This document shows, piece after piece, positions 24,901 to 37,336 of a DNA stretch of 64,000 bases. The stretch is from Trichoplax adhaerens. Lineage: Eukaryota > Placozoa > Uniplacotomia > Trichoplacea > Trichoplacidae. A model generated the notes under the pieces. It saw only the letters and a program-made list of their open reading frames with translations. It was not told the origin of the DNA and did no database searches. The stretch covers positions 1,495,225 through 1,559,224 of the forward strand of contig NW_002060955.1 of the NCBI RefSeq assembly GCF_000150275.1. The letters run 5' to 3'. The translations under genes and the position numbers were made by a program. Positions within the stretch are counted from its first letter, which is position 1; each line of letters begins with the position of its first letter.

Positions 24901-26389
24901 TACTTTGGATCAGATTCTTGTTCTAATTAATTATTACTATTGCTTTACTATTCTTGAATTTTGCAATGTATGGCTTTTTCTAAATTTTATCTACATAAAA
25001 TAATTATTTGTGAGAATTAGATTTAGATTTGATAGAATAATTAAGAGATAATTTTATTACATGAACCTTATTATGTAGCTCAATAATAGAAGTAAATACG
25101 CTTTTCATGAAAACAATTGTAATATTATATTTTGCAATTCTAAGATTTGTGAATAATATGATAAATCTGATTGGCTGAATTTTGGCATCGATATTAATTA
25201 AGTAATTTTACTTCAGTCTACTCTATCTTCTTTAGATCGCAACTTTTTATGAACATTTTTACATCATTTCAATTGGACTTAACTAGGTGCATTATCATCA
25301 CTTCTACTATACGCTATTTTAGTTTTATACGGTTAAGTTTACTCAAGAGTACATATTTAATCGTATCTTTATTAAAGGATCGAAGTTATATTGTAAAATA
25401 ATCATTTCAGGTTAACTATGGCCTTTGTGATCGGTGAGTTTATAATATAACCTAATTTTCCTAATTAACTTAACTCAAACATTGTAATTTTCAATTCTAG
25501 TGATAATCTTGAACGTTTAACGGTAATTGTACGCATTATATTCGTAATATGTTACTACAGATAATTTCTACCCACTAAAGATGGGATAGTCATTCTAGAT
25601 GTACGATAAAATGAACTATTGAAAGATACTTAAGCTTATTTATGAGATACAAATCAGCTTTCATATTTCATTAGTGGCAGTAAGACTTATTAGTATACAT
25701 TATATTGAATAAAGAACTACTATAAAGATTAGGATACTGTTCTAACATAACATAATAACTGAACCGCTGCTTCAGAAAGTGTAATATAGCCATATATTTT
25801 AAGTATATTATTAAAATAATTTTTCTTCGTCAAGTGAAGTTTCTCCGTCACGATTTCCAAAGAGATATTTTGCATCCAAACATAAAACTGGTAAAAGCTT
25901 ATCTGCAACTTTTTGGGTAGGGCACTAGCGCAAGCCTGAATTAATTGCATTTTTTAATATCTAAAATCTAATTACCACTGCTTAGGAGAAGGAAAATGGT
26001 GGAAATCTATTGAAGCTCTCAATAAATTTCTCAATCTTATTTTAATCCTAGAAATATTCAGATTAATTATCAATTTAACAGAAAGTTATCCATTCTTCGC
26101 ATGATACCTACATTTAGTCTTGTTCATTACTACATTTATCTCATTAACGGATACATTTTTTTAACTTATCTGTAATATTTCATCGCCGAATAAAGTAGAA
26201 TCAGAGATTATGAGTTACTTTAACAATTACTTATGTCATCATAGTTACACATCGGTCGCTATACGTCAAGATTACAGGTATCACTAGTTTATGGGATATC
26301 ATAAATCGAACTTAAAAGCGTAGCAAACTTACTGATACAAGTAATCATATCGTGCCTATGTTCAGTATTCAATCAGTCGACTTAAAAGT

Positions 26390-26665
26390 TGTATAACGGA
26401 CTACTCTCTAGATAAAGGATAAAGTAAAGTATTCTGCTGTTCTAAGTTGCTACAGTCAACATTCATTTTAGTTTCGGCCTAGAACTTCCCTTCTAGACTG
26501 TGGTCACTCAGTTAAAATTGACAACGTCGGACTATTATTACTTTAATTCGAGTAGTTTGAGCAACGCGATGCACTCGTAAAAGACAACAGAAATTAACTA
26601 CTAACGAGCAATATTAGCAATCAATCAAAATTGCAATAGTTTAGTCGACCTAACTTATGTAGGCA
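26390..26665 (-). repeat. family I repeat, copy 3 (inverted)
   Basis: Reverse complement similarity to 5290-5560, including GTCGACTAAACTATTG, GCTCGTTAGTAGTTAAT, GCATCGCGTTGCTC and CTAGGCCGAAACTAAAAT. The similarity fades on both sides. Confidence 0.55.
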
Positions 26666-27472
26666 GAACTATATGGAAAAACACCATTCTTTGTTCAATT
26701 ATAGATAAGAGAAATATAAGGAGTCTCGAATTCCGTTAATAGACTCCTCACGCAATTCATTACAATTAAACATGCCAATCGGTGTAGCCGGTATGGAAAA
26801 CATGTAAAGGACTCATTAGTGTAACATAATAGGAATGCCAGCTATTCGACTTACATTACAAGGCTAACAAAGGAACGCATAGAATAAAAATCTTATACTA
26901 CTATAAGACTGCAACTGAGTCGTGCACGAAAGAATAAAATCATATCGAATCAACAATTAGTATGGAAATCTACCAAAACACAAATACTTAATTTATACCG
27001 TATCATTAATGGTGTATTTGTAAAGTGATAATTTACTACTCCTATTTTCAAGATATCAACTTGCTACAATGTCGAGGAAGTATATTTGCTACAGCCAAAT
27101 TATTGAAAACTACCTATATTGTAAGCAAATACAGATTGAATGAAGTGACGATATCTATAGTTCTTAGTCAATATAACCAAGTCTAAATCATATACAAGTT
27201 TCAGTAAGTGTGTAAAGCTATAAATTTGGTTTCAGTATAGTTACAGTAACATATATGAATCAATAAATATCAAATAGGAATTTGCAATTTACAGTAGAGT
27301 TTATAGCTCGGCATTTCCTTTTAAATTATTAATAAGAATTAGAAGTTAGTACAGCATAATTATATATGCATTTCATATCTTTCTTAGGTGAACCAGCTAA
27401 CACTTCTGCGTTGAAGGAAGAGAATTAAATATTCTAGCTTAAAAAAAGCAATCGAAAGCTATAAAAAAGCAA

Positions 27473-28528
27473 GTTAATACTTCCGATCATAATAATAGCC
27501 TTCAAGAATTTTACTCAACAATCTATGTCTACTCATCCGCTGCTGCTACTTGCTTGGGAATTATCGGATTGTCAGCTAATTTATTTTTATTATATTTATT
27601 GGTTACCGATAAATTCTTTCATAAGACTTCTTATTACTTGATTATGATTTCTTCAACTTCCGATAGTATTTCCACTATAACTTCCATACTTGGCTTCGCT
27701 CATATTGCAAGCTATACAAAAGATTACCATCTAGCAGTTACACTTTGCAGAAGCGTTTTTTTTACCACGTTAACATCCTATGGAATATCCATGATGAATT
27801 TATGTTTAATTGGTATTGAACGTTATTTTGCTATAGTTAAACCCTTTGTGCAGTTTTATCGAAATTATAAGATTCGAATTATAACAGCTGTTGAGATATT
27901 AATCTGGACTAGTTCGATAATATTCACCATTCCTACTCTAGTGGTAACGCAAATCCACCAAGAAGATACGTTTATGTGTGAACAAGGCGAAGTTACACCA
28001 TTTCTGTCAGTTTATTTTATCGTATTTACCTTAATTATGTATGTTATCCCATGCAGCGTAATTATCATTACATACGGTCTCATTATAAACTATCAAAAGA
28101 ATTATGTGCGACCTGGATATTCGGTAAACTACAGTATAAGAAACGTAAAAAATAGAAAATTCGTTAAAATGTTAAAAAGTATAGCACTGTCTTATGTATT
28201 TACTACATGGCCATATTTTGCAACATTAGTTGGCTTTGCCTTTACAAGAGAAGAATTATTGGAATTAAGAAATCGAAGTGTATTCCAATTTTTGCTGGCT
28301 TTCTTTTCATACTCGGTGACAACAAGTATTACCATTGTCAGTCCTTTTATTTACTTTAAGTTTGATGTGAATATTCGAAAAAGATCAGCAATTATTTGGC
28401 AACGCGTCGGTTTTACGGGTAAAAACAAGAATTCGGCAATAATTCACCTCCATATTAAAAGTACTTCTAAACCGTCAATCTCATCACCAATAATTGTAAG
28501 CAATCATAGATTACCCAAATCGGTATAA
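27473..28528 (+). CDS. class A GPCR with intact frame but no ATG at the expected start
   Basis: A receptor frame open from 27443 to the TAA at 28526. Alignment with the 21494 gene puts the protein start at 27473-27476. There GTT is followed directly by AAT, while the paralogue has GTT-ATG-AAT, so exactly the ATG is absent. No in-frame ATG exists before TM2; a TTG at 27554 would begin inside TM1. Downstream all landmarks are present: G-L-S-A-N (TM1), STSDS (2.50 Asp), TM3 LCRSVFF, G-I-E-R-Y-F-A-I-V (ERY), ECL2 FMCEQ, TM5 YVIPC, HQ-like ICL3 (YQKNYVRPG), TM6 F-T-T-W-P-Y-F and TM7 VSPFIYFKF (SPxxY). The C-tail is Ser/Thr-rich. Options are non-AUG initiation, a start codon supplied by an upstream exon, or a very young pseudogene. 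No stop or frameshift has accumulated. Confidence 0.85.
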   Translation, partial: VNTSDHNNSLQEFYSTIYVYSSAAATCLGIIGLSANLFLLYLLVTDKFFHKTSYYLIMISSTSDSISTITSILGFAHIASYTKDYHLAVTLCRSVFFTTLTSYGISMMNLCLIGIERYFAIVKPFVQFYRNYKIRIITAVEILIWTSSIIFTIPTLVVTQIHQEDTFMCEQGEVTPFLSVYFIVFTLIMYVIPCSVIIITYGLIINYQKNYVRPGYSVNYSIRNVKNRKFVKMLKSIALSYVFTTWPYFATLVGFAFTREELLELRNRSVFQFLLAFFSYSVTTSITIVSPFIYFKFDVNIRKRSAIIWQRVGFTGKNKNSAIIHLHIKSTSKPSISSPIIVSNHRLPKSV

Positions 28529-29474
28529 TCGACGGAAGAAAGCTCGTCGTATTTGTACGAAAATTGCAATGAATTTTCTTTCTGGTAACTCGATTTCATT
28601 ATTGATCGCTAAGATGACACTATTTTAACTTATGATTGCTATAAATATGGAGTAAGAAGCCTCATAGTGCTCATTAATTGTTCTGATTACAGTGGTGCTG
28701 CCTTAATGCAGTAGCTGCTATCCATTAGCTTTTTCATAGGGCAACTTCAGCGTGAAACACTTTATGTAACGGCAAATGAAATATCAACCTTCACATCTAT
28801 ACACCTGACTTACAAATTTGAAATCTGAAAAGGAAATTTCTAGCAAATAATTGCAGGAGCCTATTGTAAATCGTAATCCACTGTTATATCATAGAAAGGG
28901 CATCATAGCATCAGTTCATTATTTTTTGTTGTTGCCAGACGTATATAAGGTAATTATTTTCAGGAAGTTATTATAGAATCTCTATCGCAATTACTTCAAA
29001 AGTATTTGCTCCTGTGTAATATTAGTTTGTAGACTCATTCTGGAGATTTTTCTAGAGCATCAAAACGAATGCACAAGATATTTCAAATTTCTTTTTCTGA
29101 TAGATATTTACCATTTGATAACTTAAATAATGCCAGTAGTTTTAGTTTATTCTTATTTCAGTAATATCAATTAGAGCAATTAATATTTTATAACGAAAGA
29201 GAATTGAAATATGAACATTTGCTTATAAAGTGCCTTCTTTTTACTAGCAATATCAATTGATATCAGTTATTAGTCACATTATTCTGTGTTGTCATGAGTT
29301 GTTATGACCACAAAGATAATTTAAGGAATAGTCCAAAATCATGGCAATCGATCCATTTAAACATAATTAATCTTCTATTAATATCTAATACTGCATGGTT
29401 TCACATATCTTCACTGTTACGTGGGCTGCTTCACTACGTTTACTTATATTTTAATATCGATTTTAAAGATGTGG
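28529..29474. other. gene-free, nothing recognised
   Basis: 3' flank of the ATG-less receptor up to the truncated family B LTR. Only chance frames. Confidence 0.4.
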
Positions 29475-30037
29475 ATATTTAGTTAACTTCTAATTTGGAT
29501 ATACTGTGTTTTAATATAGCACTGACATTTTATGACAGTGACACTTATACACATACTGAAATTAATGGTTATAATAGGGAATGCAAATCATCTACTTACA
29601 GTTCCAATCATTGTGATTGTAATTTACTTATGGTAGACTGTAAATTATCATGGAAATGTTCCGTGATAGGACATATCGTAATCTGGCTATTCTGTATTAG
29701 TCATTACATGTCTATATTCGTAAATACTGTTGTCTGCATTAAGGGAGCAGTAGCTAAACTTAATATCTAATTCAGTAAATAATTCCGAGGTTAATTGTAT
29801 TAACTATGACTCATGAACTATTGAGGAAGAGTATATAAATGCAGTATATCGTGAAATAAAGAGAATTGTCCAACTTAGTGTTTAACGTAAAATACGAGGC
29901 GTTTAAGTCTTCGTGTAGTCTGCTAGTAGAGCAAAAGTGTTTATGATAGTGCAGATATCGTTCCTTGATACGTGGTTCAAGGAATTGACTTATTGATCGT
30001 AGATTACGTTATCTTGTTGCAAAGCTGTTTTGTGACA
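29475..30037 (+). mobile_element. solo LTR, family B, left-truncated
   Basis: Matches 36555-37187 from AGTTAACTT onward to the end CTGTTTTGTGACA, lacking the first roughly 85 bp. The duplicated block C1 begins three bases later. Open frames inside it (29495-29770 and its shadow in the 8.3 kb copy) follow the repeat, not a gene. Confidence 0.7.
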
Positions 30038-30039
30038 CT

Positions 30040-31321
30040 GACATAAATTAATACGGGAAAATTATATCGGACATAAATCTGATCGGTTCCGGAATCCCAA
30101 TCCGAAAAATCCGGATTTTATAAAGATCACAGTAATCGTTTATTAAAAAAATTTTATACGACTATTACGACTACTTTTCTGACATTAGTATCGCTTAGTA
30201 TTGACAGTTGATGTTTTAGCGTCAGGTTGTACGGTAACTGTACGATTATAGACTACATTACAGTACTTTACTGTCATGTTATAAATCCCCTTTCTCTAAG
30301 GATAGGGTTTTGTTACTAAGTCAAATTCATTTATAATTTGAATAGACGATCAAACGCCCTTTCTTTAGATTAGGTAATTGCTCTAGGGCTACTTCTATAG
30401 TAATCTATATAATATCTTGTAAAATAATGAAGAAGAAAAGATGGCGACATGATGATTTGGCAGGGTAAACCTTAAAGACACTATCACTTTCTAGGTATTT
30501 TGCATAGTAAAATAATACTAGTTACATACTGAAAGCTATAAAGGACTCTACTTTTAGTCCTTTACTATAAATTAAATTGCTACATGTGGCTTCAGAGTCG
30601 TGAGATAGAGAAGACCTTCTCTATCTGTCGTGCAATAGCTTTTATTTTACCTAACCTATATCCAACAATGGTCGATCACATGATTACTGTAATTACATTG
30701 TTCAGTACATGTATAAGATTACGAACAATTTCTGTATTAATTTAGCTATTCAATATAAATTAAATTTCACGAACTGTTACGACTCATACATGATAGCAGC
30801 TGCCCGAATGGTATTTTAACTCAGCAAATAGTTAAATAATAGAAGAGTTCTTTAGTTGTTTAACGTAGAAGCAAAGGCGTCTATATTCTTGTGAAATAGT
30901 AAAAGGATACTGAATCCTGGAGACTAAAGCAATTTAGAGATTTGTTTTACATTATCTTTGTAACGAAGCTGGTTTGTGACATAAAATAACTAACATATTA
31001 TGACTTGCAATGAGCAAAAATTCTTTTAAACAATGAGAATAAACCGATAGTTATAAGTACGTGTAAATTGCTGGTGATGCAGTTAAATTCATTTGTAACA
31101 GTTTAATGTAGTCAATGGTCATATTACAAACTCTAGTAATAAAATGACTAGCTTAATGTTCTTTTGCTTCAATAGCAGAGATACTACAGTGTGATAAAAT
31201 CCGACCAACGAAAATTCCAAAGTTCTAAAAAATTAGAAGTTTTATTAGATCTAATACAAAGACTAGCTACATACGGCTCTACTCTAGACGAATACAACTA
31301 TCGAAAGACTTCTAGAAAGAA
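30040..31321 (+). repeat. duplicated block C, copy 1
   Basis: About 1.28 kb nearly identical to 33816-35065, same orientation, running from GACATAAATTAATACGGG into the start of a family A element at 31190, where the assembly gap cuts it. It differs by a 30-bp insertion at 30603-30632 containing a perfect 11-bp inverted repeat, absent from copy 2. Confidence 0.85.
30228..30981 (+). mobile_element. family D-like LTR inside block C copy 1
   Basis: The right half aligns with the reverse complement of 47059-47250 (TTTAACGTAGAA-CAAAGGCGTCTA, GGAGACTA-AG-AATTTAGAGATTTG, ending GAAGCTGGTTTGTGACA). It starts TGTACGG. The TATA box is decayed and no 5-bp duplication is present. Older than the block duplication, since copy 2 has it too. 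Confidence 0.5.
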
Positions 31322-31371
31322 NNNNNNNNNNNNNNNNNNNNNNNNNNNNNNNNNNNNNNNNNNNNNNNNNN
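31322..31371. other. assembly gap (50 N)
   Basis: Fifty N inside what should be a family A2 LTR (compare 34934-35502). The sequence right of the gap does not continue that LTR recognisably, so the true gap may be larger. Confidence 0.98.
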
Positions 31372-32934
31372 CTAATGCAACAGATTTTGGTCTATTATTC
31401 TAACTCTACTTACTCTTAATTAATATATTGGTAACAAAATTTAATTCATTCATAACACGGCATATCAGTATTTTATAATAGTGCTCCAATAATTGCATGT
31501 AGTTATATTTCGTATTGAGAAATTGACAAATACTAGATAAAATTTCCTTTCATATTTTTCAAGAAGGATAGTTTCTACAAATATTTTAAAATTATCTATT
31601 CATGAGCTAATTTAAAATTTTTAACTTTATTCCCTGTAAAGAAGTAGCTTAGTATTACTAGACTTGGAGATATGTTCGCTAGCCTTCCATCTTGCAAATG
31701 AAAGATCGCATGCGGGTTATGCAATTTGTAGTTGTTTATGCAATAGAGTTAATATGGTCTCATATTTACTCCTTTGTTAAATTTAGTGTTGTTTATGAAG
31801 CGAGACTTTAATTGTGATAAATAAGTACTCATATTAAGGTAAGATAAACAAGTTGACTTCGAATACTATAGTAAAGCGTATAGGTTTCACTGCTATATAG
31901 AAACCTGTCACGGTAGTGAATCTACCGTGATGAATGATAACTTACTTAATTTAGACATGTATATGTATCACGTTAAGATAGTTATTAATTTGGATATGTG
32001 CATGAATTATTTGATGACTTAATATAGCCGATACAAACCTGTTCCTAATACAGGTTAAATTATACTAAATATGGTATATGAATTGTCAATGGCAAATTCA
32101 ATATAAATCCTGTTTATTATAAGCTAGGGCAAACATAAAGTTAATCTATAGTAATATTACAAATTCACTGGATTAAACTAGGAATAATTTAATGCATTCT
32201 CGAAGTCTTATTGGTCGAAATATATCACACATCGTAAACCGGTTTTATGGCTAGAATAGCTATTTAAATGATTAATTTTGAATATTAAATTAGACTTGCA
32301 TTTTCGAGAATAAAGATATAGTTAGAAGATTCTGAAAGTGCATTTCTCAGTCATTGTTACTTATCTAGGGTAATCTAAATTAGTTTAGATTAGGCAAGTT
32401 TAGTTAAGTAACAAAACCATATTCTAGAATTATGATCCGTTACGATTGTTGTTGTTTACGATCCTCGCGATGTAAACAAGTAGAGTATAAAAGATAATTC
32501 TCTAGTTTCTAAAGCTATCCTGAATCCGGAGATCTATAGCATTGTATACTATCTCTTTCTCAGTATAGACTCTAAGAAACGATATTTCTAAAATCCTCTA
32601 CCGAAACCGAATAACTTCGTTTACAATTCCCTTAAGGATCTATAGAATCTGTTTAATATTAATAGTAAATACTAGAGCGGAAAAAATGATGTAATGTCGA
32701 ATGGAACTTGATATCTTCAATTACTGCCTTCGTAATTTTATTGTTTATCTTGAAAACAAAGTATGTTAACATTTCATTAGTATGAGCCTAGCGTTGAACT
32801 AAATAAAGATTTGAATTACCAATCAGAATTATCACATATATTAACTCACAATTCCTTATGTTGCTATACACTGACGAATGATTTAAGGCTTCTTTGATGG
32901 TAGAAGTATTTTTGATGAATCAATTCGTAATGAA

Positions 32935-33124
32935 ATGAAAAGTGTAGAGATCAAGCTGTAAAACTTTAATAAACTTTGATTCTACTTTCGTTGCACTCCG
33001 GTCGACTTAACGAAACTTTGACACTAAATAAAATTTGGGGAAATAATCGAACAACAATTTATTACAAAACAAAATGGAGAGAAGTATAAACCGAACAAAC
33101 TTACAAATACTTAACTTTAAGTAT
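32935..33124 (+). repeat. repeat H, copy 2
   Basis: Second copy of 13781-13969. Here it runs on into a G-poor tract instead of a family G LTR. Confidence 0.7.
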
Positions 33125-33135
33125 TAATAAAATAA

Positions 33136-33766
33136 GTGACAGATTTAAAAACTGTTAATAACCAAACAACCTTTCAAAAACAAGAACGTTTTAACTTACG
33201 ACAATTCGACTCCGAAGGCCTATTAAATTCAACAAGTTCTTCAAAACAATCTTATTCTACTCACTCTCTAAATTTTCTAATTGCACTATCACTTATAGGC
33301 TTCATAGAGCCGTCAGAGGTATTTAAAACTAAACATTTACCAATCAACCGCTCTTAAGATCCATTTTACAAAACTACTTTGCACCATATAAGAAAAAAAA
33401 ATCATTCAAATTTCAGACACAATTTACCCTATGATTCCCATACAAAACACTATAAAACCAACAAGATAACTATAAAATACATCCAATATTACTTCTAACA
33501 TAATTCCTATCACTAATACATTATAAAAGTCTAAAAAATAACCTTTAAACATCAGGATTTAGTCATAAAAATAACAGTCTAACTACTTAACAATCAACAG
33601 AACCTCTACCAATTTCCATCTTATTTTCTATTTTCCTAACTAAACTTTCCTAATGTGACTTTCATGTCACGTCATAAAATTCCAAAGTTTCAAATTCATA
33701 ACAAAAAGTTCAAATTTCAAAAATCAATTCTTACGATATTTTCCATAAACTAAAATCCAAAAATTA
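33136..33766. other. strongly G-poor, A/C-rich tract
   Basis: The + strand has many A and C and few G for about 630 bp, unlike the flanks. The frame at 33136-33357 starts with GTG and has no recognisable domain. Possibly remnant internal retroelement sequence between repeat H and block C. Confidence 0.4.
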
Positions 33767-33857
33767 AAACAGGAAAATTATATCGGACATAAATTAATAC
33801 AGAAAAATTATATCTGACATAAATTAATACGGGTAAACTATATTGGACATAAATCCG
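33767..33857. repeat. about 30-bp tandem repeat, three units
   Basis: Units of the form GAAAATTATATCGGACATAA followed by ATTAATAC, with the third unit diverging into block C copy 2. Block C copy 1 has only about one and a half units. Confidence 0.65.
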
Positions 33858-35065
33858 ATCGGTTCCGGAATCCCAATCCGAAAAATCCGGATTTTATAAA
33901 GATCACAGTAATCGCTTATCAAAAATTTTATATGACTATTACGACTACTTTTCTGACATTAGTATCGCTTAGTATTGACAGTTGATGTTTTAGCGTCAGG
34001 TTGTACGGTAACTGTACGATTATAGACTACATTACAGTACTTTACTGTCATGTTATAAATCCCCTTTCTATAAGGATAGGGTTTTGTTACTAAGTCAAAT
34101 TCATTTATAATTTGAATAGACGATGAAACGCCCTTTCTTTAGATTAGGTAATTGCTCTAGGGCTACTTCTATAGTAATCTATATAATATCTTGTAAAATA
34201 ATTAAGAAGAAAAGATGGCGACATGATGATTTGGCAGGGTAAACCTTAAAGACACTATCACTTTCTAGGTATTTTGTATAGTAAAATAATACTAGTTACA
34301 TACTGAAAGCTATAAAGGACTCTACTTTTAGTCCTTTACTATAAATTAAATTGCTACATGTGGCTTCAGAGTCGTGCAATAGCTTTTATTTTACCTAACC
34401 TATATCCAACAATGGTCGATCACATGATTACTGTAATTAAATTATTCAGTACATGTATAAGATTACGAACAACTTCTGTATTAATTTAGCTTATTAATAT
34501 AAACTAAATTTCACGAACTGTTACGATTCATACATGATAGCAGCTGCCCGAATGGTATTTTAACTCAGCAAATAGTTAAATAATAGAAGAGTTCTTTAGT
34601 TGTTTAACGTAGAAGCAAAGGCGTCTATATTCTTGTGAAATAATTAAAGGATACTGAATCCCGGAGACTAAAGCAATTTAGAGATTTGCTTTACGTTATC
34701 TTTGTAACGAAGCTGGTTTGTGACATAAAATAACTAAAATATTATGACTTGCAATGAGCAAAAATTCTTTTAAACAATGAGAATAAACCGATAGTTATAA
34801 GTACGTGTAAATTGCAGGTGATACAGTTAAATTCATTTGTAACAGTTTAATGTGGGCAATGGTCATATTACAAACACTAGTAATGAAATGACTAGCTTAA
34901 TGTTCTTTTGCTTCAATAGCAGAGATACTACAGTGTGATAAAATCTGACCAACGAAAATTCCAAAGTTCTAAAAAATTAGAAGTTTTATTAGATCTAATA
35001 TAAAGACTAGCTACATACGGCTCTACTCTAGACGAATACAACTATCGAAAGACTTCTAGAAAGAA
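33816..35065 (+). repeat. duplicated block C, copy 2
   Basis: Partner of 30040-31321, including a D-like LTR (34002-34725) and the first part of a family A2 LTR. Both copies share the TACAG flank of the A2 insertion, so duplication followed that insertion. Confidence 0.85.
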
Positions 35066-35502
35066 CAATCAGAGAATCTAATGTCTCCTGCTTTAATACT
35101 CTCCGTAGCCTTTGCAGCTACAATCAGTATAGCAGCATTCTATCATATTTTATACATGTTCAGCTTATTATTAGTCGCAATATTTTACAGCGAACCATCA
35201 TTAATCCAATATAGAAATGATTACAGTATTTTCATAGACATTATATTCCTACGACTCAAAGTACTATGAACCAAGCATATCCTAATATATAATTTACAAT
35301 TCTATTCCTACTTCTAACCTTATTAGTAGCTTAGTAACACCTTACTGTATATAGTCATCCGTACTCTAGCATAGAATCCATCCCTACAGTCTATAATTTT
35401 GGGCTACTAAATATATAATAAGACAAATATAGAAAAGATACTACCGTACATCATACTAAACATGGCTAATAGTCTTCAATCACAATACTATGTTACTTTG
35501 CA
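34934..35502 (-). mobile_element. solo LTR, subfamily A2
   Basis: Runs TGTGATAAAATC...TTACTTTGCA with a perfect TACAG duplication at 34929-34933 and 35503-35507. The sense TATA is TATTAAAG. Clearly related to but diverged from family A. The small frame at 35081-35269 is antisense to it. Confidence 0.8.
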
Positions 35503-36554
35503 TACAGTTACCTTACATGTACACTTTTACTTATAGTTACATACAGCTTTTCAATTTCATACGCAGTTAAATAATGTAAAACTAACAAAGTGCGCTACGT
35601 GATATTCTACAAAATACCAATTAATATGTAATAATTTAATTACCTGAGGTCTTTTTAGCGTTATTATCAGTACATCAGCATGACCAACCAAATACAGTAA
35701 TAAGGCAATTAAGCTATACTTATGCGAAAAAAATGGAGATTAAATACTAAATTTATTTAAAATGCTGCAATTACAGCTAAAGTTACTGTCAGCTTGCTTT
35801 TAAGGTTTAAACAAAAGATTTTATGCAAGCTTAGCAATAACGCACATTTAATATGCGTATCATTCGCTACTGCCATATTAATTATTTAAGATCAGATACA
35901 TCTATTTCTGAATAATGAATTTACTTGTATAAAAAAAATTCAACTGCTGCTTTTAGGTTACATAAAAGACCATATCAATCTTTAATTGATTAATCATTTA
36001 CTGTCAAATTCCTTCGTAATATGGAGGTACTTTTTTTATCTCGATTATTTTAAAAATGATTTGTTACTATAAGCAATCCCAGAATAAACTTAAATCTCAA
36101 GGAGGTGAGATTGAGGAAATGTCTTTTTTTATCCCAAATCGGAGGTGCAATACAGAATTATAGTGATGTTGAACTTTAAAAATAGTACATTTCCTGTTTT
36201 CAGATCTGCTTAAAGCTAATTTCAAAATCCCGCAATAAAGTACTTAAATCATTTGTAAAAATGCAGCACTTGTTTTGTATATACATGTATTATCGCTGCT
36301 AGTCATTTTATTCAATATCCAATATTACTGCGATCAAATTTCATGCTGACGTTAAATGAAAGATATCGTTTCTCGAATATAATTAACGAGTTTCGTAACA
36401 TCATTTATCTTCTTATGTTAAATAGGCTTTGAAGTTATAATAATGAAGTAGAGGTGTCGCAGTTTTCATCTCATCACTATTTAAGTAACACTGCGAACGA
36501 TACAATTCTACTAGAATAAGTATACTTCTTTCGTAATGTAATTAATTAATGCTG

Positions 36555-37187
36555 TGTTACAGTGTTAAATACTGTATTACAGTAGAAATAACTATGTTAG
36601 GATAATTCTGTTAGACTATCCTTATTTAGTTAACTTATAATTTGGATATACTGTATTTTAATATAGCACTGACTTTTTATGACAGTGACACTTATACACA
36701 TACTGAAATTATAATAGTTATAATAGGGAATGCAAATCATCTGCTTACAGTTCGAATCATTGTGATTGTAATTTACTTATGATAGACTGTAAATTATCAT
36801 GGAAATGTTCCGTGATAGGACATATCGTAATCTGACTATTCTGTATTAGTTATTACATGTCTATGTTCGTAAATACTGTTGTCTGCATTAAGAGAGCAGT
36901 AGCTAAAATTAATATCTAATTCAGTAAATGATTCTAATGTTAATTGTATTAACTATGACTCATGAACTATTGAGGAATAGTATATAAATGCAGTATATCG
37001 TGAAATAAAGAAGAATTGTCCAACTTAGTGTTTAACGTAAAATACGAGGCGTTTAAGTCTTTGTGTAGTCTGCTAGTAGAGCAAAAGTGCTCGTGATAGT
37101 GCAGATATCGTTCCTTGATACGTAGTTCAAGGAATTGACTTATTGATCGTAGATTACGTTATCTTGTTGCAAAGCTGTTTTGTGACA
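36555..37187 (+). mobile_element. solo LTR, family B, full length
   Basis: 633 bp from TGTTACAGTG to TTTTGTGACA, flanked by TGCTG at 36550-36554 and 37188-37192. TATATAAA lies at 36981-36988, 200 bp before the end. Best reference copy of this family in the window. Confidence 0.85.
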
Positions 37188-37224
37188 TGCTGGTAAACAA
37201 TTAATTAATTAATAACAAAATCAA

Positions 37225-37244
37225 TATAGCTTCACGGACATCAC
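37225..37244 (-). mobile_element. terminal hairpin of an older LTR-like element
   Basis: TTCACGGA-CATCAC-TCCGTGACA is a stem-loop followed by GACA, the mirrored U3 start of the other families. It suggests that the family B copy to its left inserted into an older LTR-like element. Confidence 0.35.
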
Positions 37245-37336
37245 TCCGTGACAAGGGGATAATTTCTAGTTATTTTATTAGATAATATGCATCAATGTCG
37301 ACAGACAAAGCAAGTTCTAAAATAATGTACAGTCAT

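Noticed and set aside
29495-29770. 91-codon frame, with a similar one on the minus strand at 8270-8461
   Set aside because: Lies inside family B LTRs and is broken in other copies of the family.
31191-31403. Open frame spanning the N gap
   Set aside because: Artefact of translating through N; the left part is LTR sequence.
36098-36110. AAGGAGGTGA, identical to a bacterial ribosome binding site
   Set aside because: The window is eukaryotic and no start codon with a real frame follows.
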